From contig JABDCJ010000005.1 of NCBI GenBank assembly GCA_013288145.1, positions 19,119-83,118 on the forward strand: DNA of 64,000 nucleotides, given 5' to 3'. Shown in pieces: positions 8,891 through 16,802 of this stretch. Source of the DNA: Nitrososphaerota archaeon. GTDB taxonomy: Archaea; Thermoproteota; Nitrososphaeria; Nitrososphaerales; CADDZS01. The notes beneath the pieces are model-generated. The model was not told the DNA's origin and ran no database searches. It saw only the letters and a program-made list of their open reading frames with translations. The first letter of the stretch is position 1. Each line of letters opens with the position of its first letter. A program made the position numbers and the translations under genes.

Positions 8891-8896
8891 TATATG
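8891..8896 (+). promoter_or_regulatory. TATA-like box for the SRPBCC gene
   Basis: TATATG at 8891-8896 within CCATATATGG, centred ~35 nt before the ATG at 8929. With the usual archaeal spacing the transcript would start near 8919, leaving a ~10-nt leader. Confidence 0.4.
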
Positions 8897-8928
8897 GGCA
8901 CGCCTAATCTTCAGATATCGACCAAAAA

Positions 8929-9345
8929 ATGGTATTCATAATCGACGAGGGAAGCACATTCAAAGCACCGTTGGACAAAGTGTGGAAACTGAACATGTCA
9001 GAGGACAACCATTCGCATCCAAGTCTGAAAAATCCTGGATCTGAAATGGAGGGGGAGCATCCGATTTTGACGTATGAGACGCAACTTCCAGATGGATCAT
9101 GGGCGAAGAATCGTGTCAAGCTTACTCTGCTACCTCCTGTGGGAGTGGGATTTGAGACTCTCGAGGGTCCGATGGCTGGTTCGAAATCTTTCCAGTTCTA
9201 CACGCCAAAAGGAAATGAGACGGGAGTAACTGTTGTTGGAAACTGGACTGCGAATGGTGTCCCGGATGAAGCAATTCGTCAAGCAGTAATGGGCTTCCTT
9301 GACACCGTATTCAGGGAAGACCAGGCAAACTTGGCAAAAATGTAA
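8929..9345 (+). CDS. SRPBCC-superfamily small ligand-binding protein
   Basis: 138 residues with the typical START/Bet v1-like order. It has an opening strand with phenylalanine (STFKAPLDKVW), then an acidic-histidine helix (MSEDNHSHPS), a run of antiparallel strands, and a final long helix (VPDEAIRQAVMGFLDTVF). Such proteins bind hydrophobic ligands in a helix-grip cavity; the ligand here is unknown. It stands alone, with a TATA-like box upstream and a hairpin/T-tract terminator directly downstream, so it is probably a single-gene transcript. Confidence 0.6.
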   Translation: MVFIIDEGSTFKAPLDKVWKLNMSEDNHSHPSLKNPGSEMEGEHPILTYETQLPDGSWAKNRVKLTLLPPVGVGFETLEGPMAGSKSFQFYTPKGNETGVTVVGNWTANGVPDEAIRQAVMGFLDTVFREDQANLAKM

Positions 9346-9359
9346 TTCTGAAAGACTGT

Positions 9360-9400
9360 CAGAACCTTTGAGCTTTGAGGTTCTGTGTCTCCTTTTTTTT
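9360..9400 (+). terminator. Hairpin plus T-tract after the SRPBCC gene
   Basis: CAGAACC (9360-9366) pairs perfectly with GGTTCTG (9379-9385), followed by CC and eight T at 9393-9400. It begins 15 nt after the stop codon. The T-tract alone would serve as an archaeal terminator. Confidence 0.7.
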
Positions 9401-9492
9401 CAACTAATGTCGGAAACTAATTATCCGTTTCCAGACTCTTGGAATCAATTATAAGCAAACGGTCAAACCGAGCTCCCCAGACGGGTGCGTTC

Positions 9493-10395
9493 ATGACTTC
9501 AGTCACTCTCGTAGGAAAGCCCTTCAACTATGTGATAGAGGGAACCGGCGAACCGGTATTGAATATTTGTGGAATGGAACCGATTGTCGAAGGCTCTCAC
9601 GATAACGTTCGCCATACTGGCATCCCTAATTTTTCCAAGACGCCCCTTCCTGGCCGATTTCAATTGATCAGCTACAACAATTTCCGTGTGGGGTCGGGTG
9701 CGGAATATGCGACAGTAATCGAAAGCGGCAATCAGGTGGATACCGCAGCTAGCGATTGTTTTGTCTTATTGCAACACTTGAATATTTCAAACATACACGT
9801 TTTTGCGCACCGTCAGGTAGGATACGCTGCCCTAAAGCTAGCAATTGAACATCCGGATCTCGTAAAATCTATCGCATTCTTGGACTTTGAGATTGTGAAC
9901 AGTTTTGCCTTGAATCCAAAGGTCCAGCAGGCAATGGCAAGGGTTATGCAGAGAACCCAGATGAATCCCCAGTTCCAGCAGAGGATGGAAATGATGCGGC
10001 AGATGATGCAATCCGGGACTATGCCCAACGGCGAGCCGATTCCTCCGGAATTCGCCGCGAAGATGAACTCGATTCCTAAATCGCTGCTGGATCAATATAG
10101 CCCGGGTAATGATGCAGATCCTGCCCTCACGGAGGTCAAATTGTGGTCATCACGAATGCTATCGATTTCGTATGACGAAGTTGCTTCAAAGATAAGACAA
10201 CCCATTCTTGACGCCATCTATGCGGAAGGAAAAGATTGGGAAAGTCAGTCTGCTGAACTTTTGAAAGGTTGGCTACCACAAACGGAGGTCTACACTATAC
10301 CGAAGAAAGCTCACTGGTTTTCAGGTCAGAATGATGAGGGATTGGCTGCGGGCCTCGCAGACTTCTACTCCCGACACGAATGGGGTTCATTGTAG
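9493..10395 (+). CDS. Alpha/beta-hydrolase fold protein lacking the nucleophile Ser
   Basis: About 300 residues from ATG 9493 (an in-frame TTG at 9439 would add 18). The alpha/beta-hydrolase layout is clear: an early strand with G-E-P, VFAHRQVGYAALKLA as nucleophile elbow plus helix, a lid region, and a C-terminal strand with KKAHWF that supplies the usual catalytic His. The elbow should read G-x-S-x-G but reads A-H-R-Q-V-G, so the nucleophile Ser is Arg. The lid (about residues 145-190) is unusually rich in Met and Gln. It may be a non-hydrolytic family member or binding protein; no substrate can be named. Confidence 0.65.
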   Translation: MTSVTLVGKPFNYVIEGTGEPVLNICGMEPIVEGSHDNVRHTGIPNFSKTPLPGRFQLISYNNFRVGSGAEYATVIESGNQVDTAASDCFVLLQHLNISNIHVFAHRQVGYAALKLAIEHPDLVKSIAFLDFEIVNSFALNPKVQQAMARVMQRTQMNPQFQQRMEMMRQMMQSGTMPNGEPIPPEFAAKMNSIPKSLLDQYSPGNDADPALTEVKLWSSRMLSISYDEVASKIRQPILDAIYAEGKDWESQSAELLKGWLPQTEVYTIPKKAHWFSGQNDEGLAAGLADFYSRHEWGSL

Positions 10396-10407
10396 GCTAA
10401 TAGAAAG

Positions 10408-11448
10408 TCAGTATAGCTTCCTCGTATCTAGGACGTTGAGGAGAGGCTCTCCTCGCGTAAATCGCTTCAAATTTTCGCAAAACAGGTCGACGAGCCTCCT
10501 GTTCTCATTTACGCCGTTGCTCGCGGAGTGAGGGCTGATTATGACCCGCGGCATCGTCCATAGCGGGCTATTCGTCGGTAGAGGCTCGTTGACGAAAACA
10601 TCAAGCGATGCTCCGCGAAGCTTCCCCGACCGCAGCGCCTGAATCATTGCAGACTCGTCTACAATTGCGCCTCTTGAAATGTTGATCAATACTGCGCCAT
10701 CTGGAAGTTGAGCAAGTTCCTTTTCGCCAATCATGTTGGTGGTTTCGTCAGTGTGAGGCGCAGTGAGGCAAAGAAAGTTCGATTGTCGAAGTACCGAAGC
10801 GATATCACTGGGAGGATAGAGCTCATCCACGTTGGGAATATGGCCTTTCGGATCCCTTCTTGTTCCAACAACGCGCATGTCGAAAGACTTTGCTAACCTA
10901 GCAATTTCTCTTCCAATTTTGCCAAACCCAACGATACCCAGAGTATAATCTCGAAGCTCATTCGCAGTAAAATACTGCCATACTTTGTCTGATTGTTGAT
11001 CCTGTATCCTGAAATAATCCTTTGCGAAGATCAGCATAGACATGATTGCAAATTCAGCGAGCGGCCGGATGTGCACCCCGCTCGCTGTTGTGAATATCCA
11101 GTCGGTTTTTTCGGCGTAGCCTTTGGAGCGAACGAACTGTCCGATCCCTGCACTTGTTGCCTGGATCCACTTTAGTTTTGGTGCAAGATCCGGCAGGTCG
11201 TTTATATGCGAGTGATCAAAGTCGAACAATATATCTGAATCTGCCAAAAGTGTCTTCCATTCGAGGTCCTGTTCTGGAGTTCTTGATGGAACAGTCGTAT
11301 GGTCTGTTGCGTGCTTCGGTCTATATAGAAGGTCTTCTCTGAAGATTAATTCGACTTCAGGAACTCTTTGTCTGATAGTATCCACTAACTCCGGCGCGAG
11401 GTACGATGTTATGAGTACCTTCATCTTCGTCGGGGCAACTCTGCTCAT
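10408..11448 (-). CDS. NAD-dependent D-2-hydroxyacid dehydrogenase
   Basis: 346 residues from the ATG at 11448 (MSRVAPTK); MKVLIT at 11424 is also possible, and an upstream frame to 11511 would run into the divergent pyruvate kinase leader. Family marks: VGFGKIGREIA (Rossmann GxGxxG), the catalytic Arg in NISRGAIVDE, Glu in VNEPLP and His in SPHSA. It reduces 2-oxoacids or oxidises D-2-hydroxyacids (glyoxylate/hydroxypyruvate/phosphoglycerate class); the specific substrate is not readable. Divergent arrangement with pyruvate kinase (64 nt between starts) suggests linked control of C3 metabolism. Confidence 0.85.
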   Translation of the reverse strand: MSRVAPTKMKVLITSYLAPELVDTIRQRVPEVELIFREDLLYRPKHATDHTTVPSRTPEQDLEWKTLLADSDILFDFDHSHINDLPDLAPKLKWIQATSAGIGQFVRSKGYAEKTDWIFTTASGVHIRPLAEFAIMSMLIFAKDYFRIQDQQSDKVWQYFTANELRDYTLGIVGFGKIGREIARLAKSFDMRVVGTRRDPKGHIPNVDELYPPSDIASVLRQSNFLCLTAPHTDETTNMIGEKELAQLPDGAVLINISRGAIVDESAMIQALRSGKLRGASLDVFVNEPLPTNSPLWTMPRVIISPHSASNGVNENRRLVDLFCENLKRFTRGEPLLNVLDTRKLY

Positions 11449-11511
11449 GGTTTGCTCAAGAGGGAAATCGATTGTAAATCTTTCACTCGTAAGGCTGGAG
11501 AAAACGATCAT

Positions 11512-13026
11512 ATGTCGGAAAAACGAACCCGGATTTTAACTCTCGCGATGAATAATTTCGAAGATCTAATCCAGCGGCGCAGAACAAAGATCGTTTGTAC
11601 CGTAGGTCCTTCGAGCAGCTCCGATCAGATGCTGCGAAAATTAATACGCGCGGGCATGGATTGCGCCAGGCTAAATTTCTCTCACGGTTCTCATAACGAA
11701 CACTTAGAAGTCATACGGGGAATCAGAAGAATTTCAGATAGCCTTGGAAAGCGCATCGCTATTATTCAGGACCTGCCCGGACCAAAATTTCGGATCGGGA
11801 AATTAAAAAACGATGTCGTCCGTCTTCGTAAAGGCTCAATCGTAACTCTTGCGACCGACAAAGAAGCTTCAGACAGCGAGACGAGTATTCCGCTGCGTCA
11901 GCAGGATCTGCCTAAATATGTCAAGAAAGGGACGACTATTTTTCTTTCGGATGGCACGATCAGGCTCCGGGCGATCAAGACAACGGAAAACGAGATCGTT
12001 TGCAAGGTACTTGTGGGTGGAGATCTTTTCTCCGGCAAAGGCGTCAATATTCCCAGTCTGGGCGAAGATTTCGAGACTTTCACGGAGGCAGATCGCGTTC
12101 ACGTTTTGTTCGGGCTTGAACACCGTGTTGATTTTATCGCTATCTCTTTTGTTCGAAACGAGACGGATGTCCAGACGGCGAAGGAGTTCATCCGGAGGCA
12201 TGCAACTAATCCTGATAGCACACCCTGGATAATTGCAAAGATTGAGAAAAAGCGCGCCCTTCAAAATTTGGCGGGGATAATAGGAGCTTCCGATGCAGTG
12301 ATGGTCGCCCGTGGTGATTTAGGCGTGGAGAATCCGATAGAAGAGGTACCGATAATTCAAAAGAAGATCATCGCCACTTGCAATGCAAAATCTATTCCGG
12401 TCATCACCGCGACGCAAATGCTTGAATCAATGGTCCTAAACGCCACTCCCACTAGAGCTGAAGTGACCGACGTTGCAAACGCGATCCTGGACGGTACTGA
12501 CGCAGTGATGCTATCCGAGGAAACCGCAGTCGGCAAGTACCCTCAGGAATGCGTTCGCGTACTTCACCGGGTCTCACTGAACGCAGAAGATTCGATGAGA
12601 CGGAGAAAAGAGATCTTTCCCAGTTTTGAATTCAAGCCGACGGGTATTGACGACGTTTCTAGCTTTGGAGCGATCCGTCTCTCGCAGGACGTGGGCGCGA
12701 GTCTTTTCATAGCGCCTACTGAAAATGGCCTCGTTGCATCCAGACTCGCGCGATTCAAGCCCAAAGCCCCGATCCTCGCGATTACGTCCAAGGAAACTAC
12801 TGAGCGGAAGCTAAAACTTGTTTGGGGAGTCAGCTCTCTTCTAGTAGAATCAAAAGAGGGAAAAGGGACTTACAGGCTGGACCGATTGTTGGAGACCTCG
12901 ATTCGTGAATTGGTTAGAAACAAAGTAGTCGCGGCCGGAGAAAAACTCGTCGTGTTTTGTGACAGCATTGAATTTTTTGGACAAGAAGGAAAACTCTCGT
13001 TTGTAACAGAGGCGATGGATAATTAG
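11512..13026 (+). CDS. pyk: Pyruvate kinase
   Basis: Converts PEP + ADP to pyruvate + ATP, the last glycolytic step. Start at MSEKRT (11512); MNNFED at 11548 would also fit, since the conserved RRRTKIVCTVGPSS follows directly. Visible signatures: LDF/LNFSHG-type segment (CARLNFSHGS), DLPGPKFRIG, the active-site MVARGDLGVE, and ITATQMLESM...PTRAEVTDVANAI. A C-terminal allosteric domain runs from about residue 345. Full-length. The next gene (CoA-transferase) begins practically at the stop codon, suggesting one transcript. Confidence 0.95.
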   Translation: MSEKRTRILTLAMNNFEDLIQRRRTKIVCTVGPSSSSDQMLRKLIRAGMDCARLNFSHGSHNEHLEVIRGIRRISDSLGKRIAIIQDLPGPKFRIGKLKNDVVRLRKGSIVTLATDKEASDSETSIPLRQQDLPKYVKKGTTIFLSDGTIRLRAIKTTENEIVCKVLVGGDLFSGKGVNIPSLGEDFETFTEADRVHVLFGLEHRVDFIAISFVRNETDVQTAKEFIRRHATNPDSTPWIIAKIEKKRALQNLAGIIGASDAVMVARGDLGVENPIEEVPIIQKKIIATCNAKSIPVITATQMLESMVLNATPTRAEVTDVANAILDGTDAVMLSEETAVGKYPQECVRVLHRVSLNAEDSMRRRKEIFPSFEFKPTGIDDVSSFGAIRLSQDVGASLFIAPTENGLVASRLARFKPKAPILAITSKETTERKLKLVWGVSSLLVESKEGKGTYRLDRLLETSIRELVRNKVVAAGEKLVVFCDSIEFFGQEGKLSFVTEAMDN

Positions 13027-13096
13027 CGCAAACGGTACTCAAAACACGAAAACTCGACACCTACTCGAAGGTCTCAAGGTACTCGATGCATCTCGT

Positions 13097-14263
13097 GTGA
13101 TGTCTGGACCTTATGCGACTATGCTTCTGGGCGATTACGGAGCCGATGTTATTAAGGTAGAAGACACCGGTTCGGGCGACGAAACGAGGCAATGGTACCC
13201 ACCGACCATCGAGGGCGAGAGTGCGTACTTTCTCTCGGCGAACCGGAACAAAAGAGACATTGCACTCAACTTGAAGACTGAAGCCGGTCTCGAGATCTTC
13301 AACAAATTAGCGAAAACTTCTGACGTTCTCGTAGAGAACTTTCGTCCTGGCGTTACAAAAAAGCTGAAAATTGATTACGAGACAATCAAGGCAACCGTTA
13401 ACCCGAAAATAGTATACTGTTCAATCTCTGGCTTTGGGCAGACTGGTCCGTACCGAGATTATCCAGGTTACGATCTCGTTGTTTTTGCCATGGGAGGATT
13501 GATGAGTATTACAGGAGAAGAAAATCGCCCACCAGTGAGAGTTGGGGTGCCCATCGCGGACATGTCTGCAGGGCTTTACGCGGTCACAGCAATCCTTGCT
13601 GCTCTAAATTACCGGGATAAAACCGGTTTGGGGCAAATGATCGACGTTTCGATGCATGATGTTCAGGTCTCGCTTCTCACGCATCAGGCGATGTCTTATT
13701 TCGCAACCGGAAAAGACCCACGAAAGTATGGTTCATCGCACGCAAACCTTGCCCCTTACCAGGCCTTTGTTGGTAGTGACGGCGAATATTTTGTCCTTGC
13801 CATTGGAAATGACAAGCTTTGGAGCGACTTTTGCATTGCGCTAGGGGAGCCGGAATTCGCAACCAATCCCAAATACAAATCGAACCCAGACAGAATGAAG
13901 AACAAAGAAGAGTTACTCTCGGTTCTTAACAGTCATTTTTCAAAGAGACCTGCGAAATTCTGGATCGACCTTTCATCCAAAGCTGGCATACCTTCGGGGC
14001 CGATTTCAAAAATTTCTGAAGTACTTTCCGACAAACATGTTATTGACCGCGATATGCTTCAGGAAATAGATAATCCTCGAACTGGAAAGAAACTAAAACA
14101 AATCGGAACGGCCGTGAAATTTACCAACGCAAAAACCTCGATCAGACTTCCGCCTCCTGGCCAAGGCGAACATTCGATCGAAATATTGAGCGAAATAGGG
14201 TACTCTGAAAATGAGATTCAGCTATTCTTGAAGAATGGCGCCGTGAAAATCTTCGAGAAATAA
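13097..14263 (+). CDS. Class III (CaiB/BaiF, formyl-CoA-transferase type) CoA-transferase
   Basis: Transfers CoA between carboxylic acids. Conserved blocks: GPYATMLLGDYGADVIKVE, NRNKRDIALNLK, LVENFRPGV, ISGFGQTGPYRDYPGYD, and the likely catalytic Asp in VGVPIADMSAG. The listed ATG is a minimum start. The conserved family N-terminus (LEGLKVLDASRV) is encoded in frame directly upstream (13061-13096), and that frame is open back to 13007 without ATG or TTG. The only standard codon is a GTG at 13094, after the conserved block. True initiation may be at a rare ATA/ATT (13019-13024) overlapping the pyruvate kinase stop. Acyl substrate unknown. Confidence 0.85.
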   Translation: MMSGPYATMLLGDYGADVIKVEDTGSGDETRQWYPPTIEGESAYFLSANRNKRDIALNLKTEAGLEIFNKLAKTSDVLVENFRPGVTKKLKIDYETIKATVNPKIVYCSISGFGQTGPYRDYPGYDLVVFAMGGLMSITGEENRPPVRVGVPIADMSAGLYAVTAILAALNYRDKTGLGQMIDVSMHDVQVSLLTHQAMSYFATGKDPRKYGSSHANLAPYQAFVGSDGEYFVLAIGNDKLWSDFCIALGEPEFATNPKYKSNPDRMKNKEELLSVLNSHFSKRPAKFWIDLSSKAGIPSGPISKISEVLSDKHVIDRDMLQEIDNPRTGKKLKQIGTAVKFTNAKTSIRLPPPGQGEHSIEILSEIGYSENEIQLFLKNGAVKIFEK

Positions 14264-14543
14264 AGCGCACGGAGATTTCTCGGAGCTAATATTAGATTCT
14301 TCCGGGGAATCGAGAATCATGATTTTGAGTACCATCGGGTTCAGGAAATATTATATCGATACCGTCATTCTTTGAGAAACAAAGGATATTCTAGGCTCTT
14401 TATTGGTTTTTTTCGTAAAGAGAATGGAAATAAGATCACATTTTAGAAAGTAAGAATCCTCAAGGAGTGAATGAAATATCTCCAGCGAAATCGCGAGTCT
14501 GAGCGGCCAGCCAAGGAAAAGGATCTCCGAACTTTCAACTTAC

Positions 14544-16802
14544 ATGCCAATACCTATTCCACGATCGAAAGAATTTTGGACAAGGTGGAAAATTAGTCAT
14601 ATTCGCGCGCTTGCTCAGACCGGAACTGCAACTGACGAACCATTTATTCCCGCCTCCGAAAGAACGAGCCGGGTTCTCGATCGACTGTACCTGAAGGTCA
14701 ATGAAGCAAAAGGACGAAACTCGCGTTTAGATCGTCCGGTAAGTACAGTTGTTCCTTTCGTTCCGGGGTTTGAGACCGAGTTAAGCGCGCCGTTGTACCT
14801 CGGCGACATGTCCTTTGGTGCCCTGTCTGGGGTACCAAACATCGCGATAGCGAAAGCCGCTGACATTACCGGGATAATGGCCGGGACTGGAGAAGGTGGA
14901 TTGCAAAAGGAAGTCGCAGGTTGTTCAAGAATTACAGTACAGTGGGCCTCGGCAAGATTTGGCGTGGATATGGAGACTCTATCGGCCGGGCAAGCAGTAG
15001 TGATCAAGATTGGCCAAGGAGCAAAGCCAGGTATTGGCGGTCATTTGCCCGGAGTAAAAGTTACGAGGCCGATTTCGGAGACAAGGAGAATTCCCGTTGG
15101 TAGAGACGCGATATCGCCGGCGCCACATCACGACATTTATTCGATCGAAGATCTCGGCCAGAGAATAATTGCCCTAAAAGAGGCAACAAAGAAACCTATC
15201 TTTGTCAAGGTAGGGGCCACAAACTACATTCCATACATTGCTTCGGGAGTGGCAAGAATGGGAGCGTCCGGGATCATCATCGATGGAGCTGGGGCAGGAA
15301 CTGGTGCGGCTCCCACCGTGATAAAAAACAATATTGGAATCCCCATTGAGCTTGCAGTTTCCTCAGTTGACTCTATTCTAAGACGTGAAGGTTTGAGAGA
15401 AAAATTCACGGTAATTGCTGCAGGACGGGTGAGCACGCCGGAAGATTCGATAAAACTGATCGCATTGGGTGCGGATATTACAAGTCTTGGAACTGCTGCT
15501 TTACTTGCGCTCGGCTGCCTTATGGTACACAAGTGTCATCTTGGTTACTGTCCGGCAGTGCTGACTAACAAGATCAGCGAGCGACAGGCCAAGGTTCTTT
15601 CCCTAGATCAATCTGTTAGTTGGTTAACCAATTTGGTTAATGGCTGGGCAGAGGAACTGAAGATTCTTCTTGAACTCGCAGGAGTTTCAAACGTTCGGGA
15701 TGCTGTTGGAGCGCGCGAACTGCTGTTCGCTGACGATTCAATTGATTTCGAGACGCTAAAGATTATCGGAATGGATTCCAAGGTGGAAAATTCCTCTCCA
15801 AGCAAATCAAATGTATCTTTGGAAAAAATCGTTTCCCGCCAAAATTCGTGGCCAATTGGCAGGATCGCGATGCTCCGCGAAATGGCCGGGACAATCGGCA
15901 AATCTCCCGGCGAAGCTGAAATTTCCAGCATGGGCTCGACATCGGCGACATTCATCGAGGAACCTTCTAGACTTTCGGATTGGATCGTTTCTGACGGAGC
16001 TCAGGTGACAAGACCTAGCATAGATCCTTATCGCGAGGAGATCGAGATTTTTTCATACCTTCCGGGCAAGTTAAAGCTTCGACTTGCCGCCCCATTTTTC
16101 TTTGCCCATCTGCCCGATTCGATTCCCGTGGCTGTGAAAAAGATCTTCGCGCATGCTTCGATCTCGCTGGGGTTGCTTTTCGATATCCGTAAATCCGCGA
16201 CTGAGAGTTACTCGCCTTTCACGGATCGACTCATTTTTGATGACGTAGCAAATAATGCGATATCCAAAATTGGGAAATCGGAAGCGCCCTTTATTCGATT
16301 ACCCTCATCTCGTAATACCATAGACACCGCCGCAATGAACTCAGTAGGTCAGAATATCGCCGGATTCATTCTGGATGAAGATGATTCAAGCTCTGATCTG
16401 CCGCTGGAAATAGCTGTTTCGCGTCTTGATAGATTGCTCAAGAATAACGGGACAAGATACAAACTCGCAATCCTGGCGGAATCAAATTGCATCAGGGGAG
16501 CCGACGATATTTTCAAATTGCTAGCTCTGGGCGCCGATAGCGTGGGTCTGGGAAGTGCTGCGCTGTTGGCGATTGGGTTTGAGGAGGGCGACAAGGAGAT
16601 AATTTTCGAGCCGAAAAAGTCCCTCGTCCATCTTGAGAATTTCGTCCTCGCCCTCGAAAAGGAAATCAAGTTACTCGCCGGGGCGTCCGGAGTGAGCAGT
16701 CTTTCCTCTTCGCTGATTGGAAATAGAGAATTGTTGCGATCGGTAGATCTCGACAAATCGATCCGAAAAGAACTCGGGATAAAGCCCTCTGGAGCATCGT
16801 GA
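14544..16802 (+). CDS. Glutamate synthase FMN/3Fe-4S domain protein with degenerate second barrel
   Basis: 752 residues. Residues 1-~400 form a complete FMN-binding glutamate synthase barrel: PLYLGDMSFGALS, GTGEGGLQKE, GQGAKPGIGGHLPG, ISPAPHHDIYSIEDL, and the cluster ligands Cys325, Cys331 and Cys336 (C-x5-C-x4-C). Residues ~430-752 repeat the second half of this fold in decayed form (IFKLLALGADSVGLGSAALL parallels IKLIALGADITSLGTAALL) but lack the three cysteines and the FMN loops. The next gene supplies the amidotransferase and GXGXG domains, so the two together should make glutamate from glutamine and 2-oxoglutarate. A 4-nt overlap (GTGA) couples them. Confidence 0.85.
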   Translation: MPIPIPRSKEFWTRWKISHIRALAQTGTATDEPFIPASERTSRVLDRLYLKVNEAKGRNSRLDRPVSTVVPFVPGFETELSAPLYLGDMSFGALSGVPNIAIAKAADITGIMAGTGEGGLQKEVAGCSRITVQWASARFGVDMETLSAGQAVVIKIGQGAKPGIGGHLPGVKVTRPISETRRIPVGRDAISPAPHHDIYSIEDLGQRIIALKEATKKPIFVKVGATNYIPYIASGVARMGASGIIIDGAGAGTGAAPTVIKNNIGIPIELAVSSVDSILRREGLREKFTVIAAGRVSTPEDSIKLIALGADITSLGTAALLALGCLMVHKCHLGYCPAVLTNKISERQAKVLSLDQSVSWLTNLVNGWAEELKILLELAGVSNVRDAVGARELLFADDSIDFETLKIIGMDSKVENSSPSKSNVSLEKIVSRQNSWPIGRIAMLREMAGTIGKSPGEAEISSMGSTSATFIEEPSRLSDWIVSDGAQVTRPSIDPYREEIEIFSYLPGKLKLRLAAPFFFAHLPDSIPVAVKKIFAHASISLGLLFDIRKSATESYSPFTDRLIFDDVANNAISKIGKSEAPFIRLPSSRNTIDTAAMNSVGQNIAGFILDEDDSSSDLPLEIAVSRLDRLLKNNGTRYKLAILAESNCIRGADDIFKLLALGADSVGLGSAALLAIGFEEGDKEIIFEPKKSLVHLENFVLALEKEIKLLAGASGVSSLSSSLIGNRELLRSVDLDKSIRKELGIKPSGAS

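Noticed and set aside
14471..14596. 42-codon frame with a GGAG motif before the glutamate synthase gene
   Set aside because: It overlaps the clear start of the larger gene in another frame and its translation has no protein-like pattern.
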